Virus record (IMG/VR): IMGVR_UViG_3300030102_006960 | Coordinates: 65,950-129,949 of that record | DNA: 64,000 nucleotides | Source of the DNA: a virus | Reading direction: 5' to 3' (one strand) | Shown: piece after piece, positions 17,185 through 25,262 of the stretch | Position numbering within the stretch: the stretch's first letter is position 1 | Layout: every line of letters starts with the position of its first letter | The notes under the pieces: model-generated | Told to the model about the DNA's origin: nothing | Databases searched by the model: none | Seen by the model: only the letters and a program-made list of their open reading frames with translations | Position numbers and translations under genes: made by a program

Positions 17185-18246
17185 ATGCAAAAATCCGATG
17201 ATATAAATGACTTTGTTAATTTTATTTTAAATGACGAAGTAAAAGAAAACGAAAAAGAATTAGGTTTAGAACACCCTAGTGTAGAGTACGAAGCTAAAGA
17301 AAGAGAAGTAGTAGATAAAGTTTTAGAAGAACGTAGTATCGAAGAGAGATTATCTTACTATACCTGTAAAAGATTTCAAGGCGAAGAAAGAGGTGTTTGT
17401 GATAAATTAAATGTATTAGGTAGGTGGTTAAAAGAAAAAGATGGGTTAGATATGCAACCTATTATAGATACCTTATTGTTACCTCGTAAAGATGATAGGG
17501 ATATGAATCCTAATTTTCAAGAACCTTTAAAGTATTTGTACGAAACTGGTAAATTTAAAGATATAAGTGAAAAAGATGGTTATTACACATCTCAAAGACT
17601 ATTAAGTTGTGAGTTAGTTAGGGATGAAGAAGGTGAATGGGTATTTGTAAACAAATTAAATACGAGTTGGAGTGATCTTGCAGAACTACTTACTACATTG
17701 TTTATGAGGGGTGGTAAAATAGAGGAACTTAAACATATGAATGTTACTGAAATAAAAAACTTTCTTTTAAATTTAAGAAACAGTGGAAACCCAACCAGAA
17801 AAAATCCTAAGTCATCACATCTTTATAGATTATTAGAAAAATACTTTACTGTGGATGAATATGACGATTATACGTATAATACTCGAAAGAATACTATCAT
17901 TGGAGATGAAATAGAAGATTTAACAATTAAGTTATTGGAAAAACAAGGTTTTAAATTACTGTATCACGGTAATAATGGTAACTTTATTGATATGAAGTAT
18001 GGTATTGATATGATTATGGAGTTAGAAGGTAAGGTTTATTTAATACAAGTTAAAAGTAAGTCTAACGCAGCTAAAATGGCAATGGACTATCCTAATTATA
18101 GATATATCGATTTATTTGCTGGTGAAACATCAGATAAGAATGGTATAATGTTATACGACAGAGAATCTATGAAAGAAGGTGAGTTCATCGCCAAAGATAT
18201 CCTACAAGATAATTTAGATTATCTTATTAATAAGTATTCCAATTAA
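17185..18246 (+). CDS. PD-(D/E)XK-like nuclease fold protein
   Basis: 353 residues. The N-terminal 200 are helical and unrecognised. The C-terminal part looks like a restriction-endonuclease fold: a helix with Glu (IGDEIEDLTIKLLEKQGF), then YGIDMIMELEGKVYLIQVKSKS, where Asp followed by QVK matches the D-(E/Q)XK core seen in several nuclease subfamilies. It could be a phage endonuclease or an inactive relative. It sits alone with its own A-rich leader, 18 bases before a large gene. Fold call is moderate. Confidence 0.6.
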   Translation: MQKSDDINDFVNFILNDEVKENEKELGLEHPSVEYEAKEREVVDKVLEERSIEERLSYYTCKRFQGEERGVCDKLNVLGRWLKEKDGLDMQPIIDTLLLPRKDDRDMNPNFQEPLKYLYETGKFKDISEKDGYYTSQRLLSCELVRDEEGEWVFVNKLNTSWSDLAELLTTLFMRGGKIEELKHMNVTEIKNFLLNLRNSGNPTRKNPKSSHLYRLLEKYFTVDEYDDYTYNTRKNTIIGDEIEDLTIKLLEKQGFKLLYHGNNGNFIDMKYGIDMIMELEGKVYLIQVKSKSNAAKMAMDYPNYRYIDLFAGETSDKNGIMLYDRESMKEGEFIAKDILQDNLDYLINKYSN

Positions 18247-18264
18247 AGGGATATTTATTAATAT

Positions 18265-20319
18265 ATGGATAAAAAATCATTAGACATAATAGTAGAAGAA
18301 TTCTTTGATACAGGTAAAGTATCTTTAAATGAAATACATGCAGCTCCTTGGTATAAAGCAGTTGAAAGGAGCATCTCTAAAACTTCGTTGGATCTCTTTA
18401 CTAGGAACACAAAAGGAATAGATTTAGTTAATGGTTATATAGATATGGTGGGTAACTTTATAACACTGCCGAAACAAGGTAGGAAAAATATCGACCAACA
18501 ATATTGGTGGACCCCTTCTAAATATATTGAAAAAATATATGAGTTTTTTCTTTATAATCCTAAGTATAGAAAGGAAATTGCGGAAAAACTTAAAAATATT
18601 AAAGATAAGTTCCCAAACCTCACCCAACAAACTCCTTTAAAACATATTAATGATATTATATTATTAGATAAAATAGATGATAAAACTAATGAAAGTAAAA
18701 AAATTTATAAGGGGATAGGAAATGTTGATAAAAGTACGGCTAAATACGAAACAGTAAATGAATTAAACAAAGAAATTTTAAATCTGTATGATCAGTTAGA
18801 TGATGATTTTAAACCTAGAGATTACAAAGACATCAAAACTAAAATAGAAGGTTGGATTCAAAATAATGATCAATATATATGGAGTATTAATAGAGAAACT
18901 AGTTTTTCTAATTTTTCTGAAGCATTTAAAATTAAAATACAGGAATTAAATCCTGACACACCCATCGGAGAGTTCAATAAAATTTTTAAGAATTTTAATC
19001 CACAGAATGAAGTAGAGGTTGAAAGTTTAGTAAAAAAGGATTGGGAAAAGTTTAAAGATTTATTAATAAAACAAATACGAGAGGATGGTTCGTATAGATA
19101 TGGTAAGTGGGTTGCTGGTGAAGTAGAAGATGATGTATTTAAAAATTTAACTAGAATAGAAAAATTCAGTAAACCCAAAGGTGAAAAACAAATAGAAACT
19201 ATATTCCCATTAAGTGATGTTGTGGAAAGTGTAATGAAAGTAATTGTGTCAGAGGAAGGAAGAATTATAATTGCTAGAAGTATATTGATTCAAAGGGACA
19301 ATATCAAGCTTACCGCACAAGGAGGTATTATGAAAAAATTAGTGGACGCAGAATTAATTAATCTTGGGCAACTTAGGCTGATGAAACAGAAAACTACATT
19401 AAATATTGTAAAAAATAAATTTAACGAAATAAGAGATAAATACGAAAAGTCAAATCTTAACACACCATTTAAATTTTTAGAATGGTTAGGTTTTAAAGAA
19501 TTAGATATTTTACCTATACAATTTGTTTCTACAAAAAAACCTTCCGAAGCAACTGAGTATGAAGAAAGTTTTGGTAATATATGTGACGACATTAAATATT
19601 TTCAAGTAACTAAAGGAGAGGGTAATACTTCTAGAATTTCCAAAACAAAGAGTTACAACAAATCATTACTGGGGTTAGTTGGTGATTCTAATATGAGTGT
19701 CAATTATATTACAGGAGTCACATATAATGAAATTATAACTAATGAGACACTAAAATATGATATTAAAACACTAGAACCAGTCACACTAAACAGTTTGAAT
19801 ACCGATCAAAATTTTACTTTAAACGTTGATGACCCAATAGAAGTTAAAAAATCATCTTATGAAAAAGGGTTTCATTTAATTGAGTTTTATGGTGCATTTA
19901 AAAACATAAAAAAACCTGTTGTAGACGAATACGAACATATGGATAAATTTACTGAAGTTTTAGAAGGATTAAGAAAAAAATTACAAAGTGAATTAGAATC
20001 TGAAAGTGGTAAGGGTTGGGAGATAATTAAAAGTATTAATGATGTCACAAAAGGTGTATTTTTTGAAGATTATATCTTTCTACCTAAAGATAGTTACACA
20101 TTAAGATGGTCATTAGAAGGGGCTAGGAATAGAGAACCTAGACTTACAATAAGGGTAGATTATATTCCAAATGCACCAGTTTATTATTGGAAAGAAGGTA
20201 ACCCCAATTGCGGAGAAAAGTTCAAATACCCTAACTGTGAAACAGATTCAGGATGTGTTTCCGATAACTTAGAAGAATCAATAACCAACTTTTTCGACAC
20301 AGGTAATTTTGAATTTTAA
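18265..20319 (+). CDS. Large unrecognised protein with FFDTG motifs at both ends
   Basis: 684 residues without recognisable domain, membrane segment or signal peptide. It begins DIIVEEFFDTGKVSL and ends ESITNFFDTGNFEF, so a short motif of the form (I/V)xxFFDTG occurs within 20 residues of each terminus. The C-terminal region has a small Cys-containing segment (NCGEKFKYPNCETDSGC). The size suggests a structural or injected protein, but no evidence proves it. The leader has GATATTTATTAATAT. Confidence 0.7.
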   Translation: MDKKSLDIIVEEFFDTGKVSLNEIHAAPWYKAVERSISKTSLDLFTRNTKGIDLVNGYIDMVGNFITLPKQGRKNIDQQYWWTPSKYIEKIYEFFLYNPKYRKEIAEKLKNIKDKFPNLTQQTPLKHINDIILLDKIDDKTNESKKIYKGIGNVDKSTAKYETVNELNKEILNLYDQLDDDFKPRDYKDIKTKIEGWIQNNDQYIWSINRETSFSNFSEAFKIKIQELNPDTPIGEFNKIFKNFNPQNEVEVESLVKKDWEKFKDLLIKQIREDGSYRYGKWVAGEVEDDVFKNLTRIEKFSKPKGEKQIETIFPLSDVVESVMKVIVSEEGRIIIARSILIQRDNIKLTAQGGIMKKLVDAELINLGQLRLMKQKTTLNIVKNKFNEIRDKYEKSNLNTPFKFLEWLGFKELDILPIQFVSTKKPSEATEYEESFGNICDDIKYFQVTKGEGNTSRISKTKSYNKSLLGLVGDSNMSVNYITGVTYNEIITNETLKYDIKTLEPVTLNSLNTDQNFTLNVDDPIEVKKSSYEKGFHLIEFYGAFKNIKKPVVDEYEHMDKFTEVLEGLRKKLQSELESESGKGWEIIKSINDVTKGVFFEDYIFLPKDSYTLRWSLEGARNREPRLTIRVDYIPNAPVYYWKEGNPNCGEKFKYPNCETDSGCVSDNLEESITNFFDTGNFEF

Positions 20320-20361
20320 TTATAAATTACTATATTTACAAAAAATTAAATATTTATAAGT

Positions 20362-21000
20362 ATGGGATGTGATATACATATGTATGTGGAAAAGAAAAAT
20401 CCAGTTACACATAATTGGGATAAGATGGGAGATGTATTTTTCCAATCTTATGGTGCAAGTCTTATAGTAAGACATTTAGTGACTAATATGGGTATAACTG
20501 AGGATGAAGGATGGACTATTTTACAAAAATGGAGAGATGGTGAAGAACCCTCTAATAAATTAGAAGAGTACATTATTGGTAATTATATCCCAAAAAATAT
20601 GGCAGATGAACATCTACATTGGTATGAGGCAGATCAAAAAGGATTATTTCCATATCCTTATAGTGATCAACCCTATGGTGGTAGGTGTTATAGACTATTT
20701 GGTGCATTGGCAGGTGTAAGAGATACATCAATAGATATGATAGTGCCTGGTAGGTGGGATGCGTTACCTGATGATGTGAGTGATGAAGTAAAAGGTATAT
20801 CAGATGAGTGGGGAATGGATGCTCATTCACATAGTCACTTAACATTAAGAGAATTAATGAATAGTAAGTATTATAAAATGAGTACCAAAGAGTTATATGA
20901 TATGGGTATAGATGCGTATTTCTTTAAAACTCTAGTACCTGATTTACAGAAATTTGGTAATCCAGATGATATAAGAATAGTATTTTGGTTTGATAATTAA
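20362..21000 (+). CDS. MGCDIHMYVE family phage protein, function unknown
   Basis: 212 residues starting MGCDIHMYVEKK, with later CYRLFGALAGVRD, GRWDALPDDVSDEV and DAHSHSHLTLREL. This is a widespread family in phages and bacteria, with an invariant MGCDIH start, a RLFxxxAGVR segment, a LPDD segment and an HSHSxL segment. I know of no assigned function. The conserved Cys, His and Asp residues suggest metal binding, which is inference. The stop is two bases before the response regulator, so they are likely co-expressed. Confidence 0.75.
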   Translation: MGCDIHMYVEKKNPVTHNWDKMGDVFFQSYGASLIVRHLVTNMGITEDEGWTILQKWRDGEEPSNKLEEYIIGNYIPKNMADEHLHWYEADQKGLFPYPYSDQPYGGRCYRLFGALAGVRDTSIDMIVPGRWDALPDDVSDEVKGISDEWGMDAHSHSHLTLRELMNSKYYKMSTKELYDMGIDAYFFKTLVPDLQKFGNPDDIRIVFWFDN

Positions 21001-21002
21001 TT

Positions 21003-21701
21003 ATGGAGGAAAAAAATAGAATATTAATAATTGGTGTAGATAAAGAAATCCATTCATCAATTACTGAACAATTCGACACCCAAAATTTTGAGTGTGTTGC
21101 CGTAATACATGGAAAAGAGGGACTTACAAAAATAAGAGAATCTAGATTTGATGTTGTAATTTTAGATGAAAAATTAGTGGATATCGAAGGGTTAGACTTA
21201 GTTCAAACCATAAGATTAGAGGATAGTAAAACACCTATTATATATATTAGTTTTCACGATCATGAAAACAAAATGTTACAATTATTACGGAATGGTGTAA
21301 ATGATTACTTAGTAAAACCTTTGTCTTATGAAGAAATAAAATATAAAACCATAAATTATATTAAATTATTTGGTAAAAACGTTAGTAATATGACTACTGA
21401 TAAAATAGAAATTGGTGATCATAGTATTGACTTTAAATCATTTATTGTCAGTAATGAGGTGGGTGATGAATTTAGATTAACTCAAAGACAAGTTAAATTA
21501 TTAAAACTTTTAATTAGTAAAAATAATGAAGTTGTGTCGAGAGAAGAAATTTTAGAAAAGATATGGGGGTATGATGTTTACATAAAAACTAGAACAATAG
21601 ATAATGTTATACTGTCTTTAAGAAAAATATTTGAGAAGGACAAAACCCCTAATACTTTCTTTAAATCTGTAAGAGGGGTAGGTTATAAATTAACTTTTTA
21701 A
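21003..21701 (+). CDS. OmpR/PhoB-type response regulator
   Basis: The 232 residues form a receiver domain (about 1-120) and a winged-helix DNA-binding domain (about 135-232). The receiver has the phospho-acceptor Asp55 in VVILD, a switch Ser in IIYISF and Lys in VKPLS. The acidic pair near the N-terminus (usually DD) reads GVDKE, so it is altered. The effector has LTQRQVKLLKLL, SREEILEKIWG, TRTIDNVILSLRKIF and SVRGVGYKL, which are classical OmpR features. It should bind direct repeats in promoter DNA. No histidine kinase gene is in the window, so phosphorylation would need a host kinase or another signal. Such regulators are uncommon in phages. Confidence 0.92.
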   Translation: MEEKNRILIIGVDKEIHSSITEQFDTQNFECVAVIHGKEGLTKIRESRFDVVILDEKLVDIEGLDLVQTIRLEDSKTPIIYISFHDHENKMLQLLRNGVNDYLVKPLSYEEIKYKTINYIKLFGKNVSNMTTDKIEIGDHSIDFKSFIVSNEVGDEFRLTQRQVKLLKLLISKNNEVVSREEILEKIWGYDVYIKTRTIDNVILSLRKIFEKDKTPNTFFKSVRGVGYKLTF

Positions 21702-21718
21702 AAAAAATTAAAAAAAAA

Positions 21719-21750
21719 TTTGACTTTTAAATATATTTGCCCTATATTTG
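21719..21750 (+). promoter_or_regulatory. Bacteroidota-type promoter of the Ro60-like gene
   Basis: TTTG at 21719-21722 (within TTTGAC) and TATATTTG at 21743-21750 are separated by 20 bases, matching the TTTG / TAnnTTTG promoter of Bacteroidota. A second TATATTTG copy lies at 21732-21739. The start codon used is 40 bases downstream. Confidence 0.75.
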
Positions 21751-21790
21751 TATCACACTTTTAAAGAACAATATAAAAACAACCAAAATT

Positions 21791-23242
21791 ATGGCTAATT
21801 CAATGACTAAATACAGAGAAATGGAGGAAGAAAAAACGCAATTAACCGAAAACGGTATGTCTACAAATAATACTACACTAAATAACTGTGTAGATTTATT
21901 TTTCTCTATTGGGGCTATGAGAGGGAAAAATAAAGTTACCTTAATTGAAAAATTTTCCAAAGCATATAGTGAAAACCCATTAGTTGCAACTCGTATCCTT
22001 TTTTGGGTAAGAGATGTTAGAGAAGGTGCCGGTGAGAGACAAATCTTTAGAGATGTTATTTCTCACTTAGTAAAACTTTCACCAGATGTCGTTAAAAAGA
22101 ATGTTCATCTTATTTCTGAATACGGAAGATGGGATGATGTATTTACATTAATTGGTACTGACTTAGAAGGTATGGTTATAGACTTAATCGTAACTGCCTT
22201 AGGTAACGAAGACGGTTTATGTGCTAAGTGGATGCCTCGTAAAGGTGAAGTATTTAATAAAGTTAGAAGAGCTTTAAAAGTTTCCCCGAAAGAATTAAGA
22301 AAAAGATTAGTAGGTTTGACAGATGTAGTGGAAACTAAGATGTGTTCAAATCGATGGAAAGAAATTGACTACTCTAAAATACCTTCATTGGCATCGGCAA
22401 GATATCAAAAAGCGTTTTGGAGAAGAGATGAAAAGGGTTATAATCAATTTGTAGAAGACCTTAAAGAAGGTAAAACTACAGTTAATAGTGGAGCACTATA
22501 CCCTTACGATATTTTAAAGACTTTGTATACTGGTGTTGATGAAACAGTTTCTCAAAATCAATGGGATAATTTACCTAACTTTATGGAAGGTAATGAGGAT
22601 AGAGTTTTACCAATGGTTGATGTTTCAGGTTCAATGAGTTGTTCCGCAGGTAGTAATGATTCACTTACTTGTATGGATGTAGCAATCTCATTAGGTATCT
22701 ATATTTCAGAAAGGAATGAAGGAGCATTTAAAGATAGTTTTTTAACTTTTTCTTCAACACCGAGTTTACAGTACTTAACTGGTGATTCACTAAAAGGTAA
22801 ATTACAACAGTTAAGAAGTGCACATTGGGGAATGAGTACAAATTTAACGGCAACATTTGATTTATTGTTAAATCAGGCAGTAACTCATAATATTCCTTTA
22901 GGGGAAATGCCGACAAAAATATTAATATTATCAGATATGGAATTCGATGCAGCGACAGGAAATTGTTGGGAAGAATCTGATAGTTGGAATCCTACTGCAA
23001 TGGAGATGATTAAAACAAAATATGAAGAAGCTGGTTATGAAATGCCAACAATAGTATTTTGGAATCTTCATTCCAGAGGTAATGATAATTTTCCTGTTAG
23101 ACAGGATGAGATGAACACCGCTTTAATCTCAGGATTTAGTCCATCAATACTAAAGTCAGTATTGAATGGGGAGAATTTAACTCCTTACTCAGTAATGATG
23201 AAAACTGTTGATAGTACTAGATATGAGAATATAACGGTATAG
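21791..23242 (+). CDS. Ro60-like protein (TROVE domain plus vWA/MIDAS domain)
   Basis: ATG 21791 lies 40 bases after a well-formed promoter; the frame opens earlier but upstream residues are not needed. The 483 residues contain a TROVE-type HEAT-repeat region (NNCVDLFFSIGAMRG, RILFWVRDVREGAGERQIFRD, YGRWDDVFTLI, RYQKAFWRRD). A von Willebrand A domain follows with a complete MIDAS: DVSGSMS near residue 277, Thr in GMSTNLTATFD and Asp in LILSDMEFD. Ro60 proteins are ring-shaped RNA chaperones that bind Y RNAs and misfolded RNAs, and bacterial forms guide exonucleases such as PNPase. A structured non-coding stretch follows immediately, as expected for a Ro60/Y-RNA locus. Confidence 0.87.
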   Translation: MANSMTKYREMEEEKTQLTENGMSTNNTTLNNCVDLFFSIGAMRGKNKVTLIEKFSKAYSENPLVATRILFWVRDVREGAGERQIFRDVISHLVKLSPDVVKKNVHLISEYGRWDDVFTLIGTDLEGMVIDLIVTALGNEDGLCAKWMPRKGEVFNKVRRALKVSPKELRKRLVGLTDVVETKMCSNRWKEIDYSKIPSLASARYQKAFWRRDEKGYNQFVEDLKEGKTTVNSGALYPYDILKTLYTGVDETVSQNQWDNLPNFMEGNEDRVLPMVDVSGSMSCSAGSNDSLTCMDVAISLGIYISERNEGAFKDSFLTFSSTPSLQYLTGDSLKGKLQQLRSAHWGMSTNLTATFDLLLNQAVTHNIPLGEMPTKILILSDMEFDAATGNCWEESDSWNPTAMEMIKTKYEEAGYEMPTIVFWNLHSRGNDNFPVRQDEMNTALISGFSPSILKSVLNGENLTPYSVMMKTVDSTRYENITV

Positions 23243-23268
23243 TTCTTTGACATAAAAATGGTATAGAG

Positions 23269-23421
23269 GAATGGTTTCGGCAAATTTAAAAAACTAAAAC
23301 CAAGATCGAGAAAGTGGGAGTTTGACCCACCACCTTTCAGTGATGAGGGGGAGAAAAAAACAAACACATACAATTCCGCTACCGTTTTTTATATTGGTGT
23401 AAAACGAATGGTTTCTGCAAA
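23269..23421 (+). repeat. Two copies of GAATGGTTTCnGCAAA within the RNA region
   Basis: GAATGGTTTCGGCAAA at 23269-23284 and GAATGGTTTCTGCAAA at 23406-23421 differ by one base. In the first copy GGTTT can pair with AAACC at 23297-23301. In the second the ATGGTT can pair with AACCAT near 23492. Each may nucleate a stem of a repeated RNA module. Confidence 0.7.
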
Positions 23422-23667
23422 CTCTAACTTAAAAATAGAAAGTAGAACAGAGGTTTTATTATCCCTTTTACCCAAAATTTATAAAGGGATCAACCATAGG
23501 TAAGTTTAAACGTGAGATAGTCTCACACTTTAGGTTGTAAAACATACCTCTTGATTTTGTCTCAAGTAAAACAAAGACACTCAGTGGGGCTGAGTTACCA
23601 AATCTACCGTAGGGACAGACCCTCCGTTAATGAAATCTGAATCATCATTCCGACACCACATTATTGA

Positions 23668-23702
23668 AAGAGGATATTTTAATTAGTATCCTCTTTTTTT
23701 TT
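23668..23702 (+). terminator. Strong Rho-independent terminator after the Ro60/RNA unit
   Basis: AAGAGGATA (23668-23676) pairs with TATCCTCTT (23687-23695) across a 10-base loop and is followed by a long T-run. Confidence 0.9.
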
Positions 23703-23737
23703 GTTAAAACTTTAGTATATTTAATAATAAAAATATT

Positions 23738-24034
23738 ATGGGAAAATTTGATGAGTTGATAAAATCCGAAAAACCTACACTAGTAGATTTTTATGCTACT
23801 TGGTGTGGACCCTGTAAAATGATGTCACCATTATTAGAACAAGTTGCATCAGAAATGGGTGACGATACTAAAATTATAAAAGTGGATATAGATAAGAATC
23901 ATGATGCAGCAACAAAATATGGTATTAGGAGTGTACCTACACTATTACTATTTAAAGAAGGTAAAATAGTTTGGAGACAAAGTGGTTTACCACCTAAAAA
24001 TTTAATAACAGAATCTATAAAAAAGTTTATCTAA
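23738..24034 (+). CDS. Thioredoxin
   Basis: 98 residues, a minimal thioredoxin fold with the active site WCGPCK after VDFYATW, the cis-proline in SVPTLLLF and a C-terminal helix. It reduces disulfides with the help of host thioredoxin reductase. In phages thioredoxins serve ribonucleotide reduction or polymerase processivity; no reductase gene is in this window. It starts after a terminator, with its own leader holding TATATTTAATAAT. Confidence 0.92.
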   Translation: MGKFDELIKSEKPTLVDFYATWCGPCKMMSPLLEQVASEMGDDTKIIKVDIDKNHDAATKYGIRSVPTLLLFKEGKIVWRQSGLPPKNLITESIKKFI

Positions 24035-24101
24035 ACATTTACAGTATCAAAAAAAATAACTAATATTATACTATAATAATAAAAAAGTATAAATATATGT
24101 A

Positions 24102-24566
24102 ATGAAAATAGTAACTAAAAATTATTCACTTAAAAACGGAAAGAGATCGTATTTAGTGTATTTGAAAGATCAAAATGATAACTCCTTAGAATGTTATGAC
24201 ATTTATGGTGATGAAGAAAGGTTGAGAAAGGAAGAAGAGTTAAGTGAAAAATATGAAATTGATACAATCAATATTAGTTACGTTTCATTAGAAAAGTTTA
24301 AAGAAGACGAAGATCCGATAGAAAAACCATTATTTTTAGTATTTTATTTAAGTAAAGATTTATTCACTAATAAAGAATTAGTTGCCGCATATGGGGAAAA
24401 TGTTAAAAAATATTTAGATGAAAAAGGAGACAATGTAAGATTATTTTTTATGCCGACAGATGGTGAAGAAAAAATAGTGTGTATTAATCCTTTATATATT
24501 AACACTAAAGATGAGTATAATAAAATAGATTCTTTAATTAAAGAATTAGAAAACCAATTGGTTTAG
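24102..24566 (+). CDS. Unrecognised soluble protein
   Basis: 154 residues, acidic, probably alpha/beta, with a thioredoxin-unrelated LFLVFYLSKDLFTNKELVAAYGENV segment. No family recognised. It converges with the minus-strand gene at 24563 and overlaps it by four bases. Confidence 0.65.
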   Translation: MKIVTKNYSLKNGKRSYLVYLKDQNDNSLECYDIYGDEERLRKEEELSEKYEIDTINISYVSLEKFKEDEDPIEKPLFLVFYLSKDLFTNKELVAAYGENVKKYLDEKGDNVRLFFMPTDGEEKIVCINPLYINTKDEYNKIDSLIKELENQLV

Positions 24567-25210
24567 GGTCTGGTTTTAGTCCTATATAACTTAAACTCAT
24601 CCCATCCAGTCTTATCTTTAATAAGTTTATATGTTTCTTTTTTATTTTTACTTATTTTTCCGGTAAACATTATATTATTTAAATTATTATTTTCATAAAA
24701 ATCTTGTAATAAATAATATAATTTTTCACAATCTTTTTGACATTTACAAAGTATTATATCAAAGTCGTTGTTTTGATGTATGAGTAATTTGTTATTTATG
24801 TAGTTTACTTGTTTAATAGTTAAACCTTTTTCTTTCTTCATTAAAATAGATTTAATTATTTCTATAGTTGTTAATCTTTTGTTTGAGTTAAAGACAGTAA
24901 ATCTTTCCTCAAAATAGTAATCACATTTTTCAATCATAGTCCATCTATTATTTTTATCTATAATCTCAATATTCCTACCCATACTGTCTCTTGTAGTATA
25001 TATTTTATCGTTTTTTTCCCATTCTTTCACTAATATAAGTTCATAATGTACTGGTTTCACTTTTTTATAAGCAATATGATCTCTACTAAATAATACTTTA
25101 TTAGTATCTTTATATTTAAAATATTTTTTACGTGCAAATGATAAATCACTACCTTTAAATAATATTTTTTTCTTTTTATTATTACTAGTTATAATAATTT
25201 TATACTGCAT
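24563..25210 (-). CDS. Unrecognised basic protein
   Basis: 215 residues, Lys-rich, beta-rich at the start (YKIIITSNNKKKKILFKG) and ending in TYKLIKDKTGWDEFKLYRTKTRP. I recall that type of ending in uncharacterised marine phage proteins. No function can be given. It is divergent from dnaJ, with only 52 bases between the starts, so both promoters must lie there. Confidence 0.65.
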   Translation of the reverse strand: MQYKIIITSNNKKKKILFKGSDLSFARKKYFKYKDTNKVLFSRDHIAYKKVKPVHYELILVKEWEKNDKIYTTRDSMGRNIEIIDKNNRWTMIEKCDYYFEERFTVFNSNKRLTTIEIIKSILMKKEKGLTIKQVNYINNKLLIHQNNDFDIILCKCQKDCEKLYYLLQDFYENNNLNNIMFTGKISKNKKETYKLIKDKTGWDEFKLYRTKTRP

Positions 25211-25262
25211 TTCTTTATTTTTATTAAAATAAGTGTTATTATTTATAAATAAATAATATATA

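Larger units (their letters stand above)
23243..23702 (+). ncRNA. Structured non-coding RNA region, candidate Y-like RNA
   Basis: About 430 bases between the Ro60 stop and a strong terminator have no convincing gene but are dense in perfect hairpins. These include GTGGG/CCCAC (23314-23330), ATCCCTTT/AAAGGGAT (23461-23490), GTGAGA/TCTCAC (23512-23526), CTTGA/TCAAG (23550-23566) and CTCAG/CTGAG (23580-23594). AACGGTA in the last Ro60 codons can pair with TACCGTT near 23383. A 16-base sequence occurs twice, 137 bases apart. Base composition is clearly less A-rich than the coding DNA around it. Y RNAs usually lie beside ro genes, so a Y-like partner is the best reading; exact ends and fold are not determined. 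Confidence 0.65.

Noticed and set aside
21003-21701. Assembly contamination with host DNA because of the response regulator
   Set aside because: Neighbouring genes are phage-type with matching base composition and spacing of two bases to the upstream MGCDIH gene, so it is part of the phage genome.
23243-23702. RNase P, 6S or a tRNA cluster
   Set aside because: No P4 motif, no central-bubble 6S arrangement and no cloverleaf with TTCRANY loop and CCA was found; the GTGGG hairpin lacks a proper T loop.
24540-24580. Terminator at AAACCAATTGGTTT between convergent genes
   Set aside because: A palindrome is present but no T-run follows on either strand, so termination is not supported.
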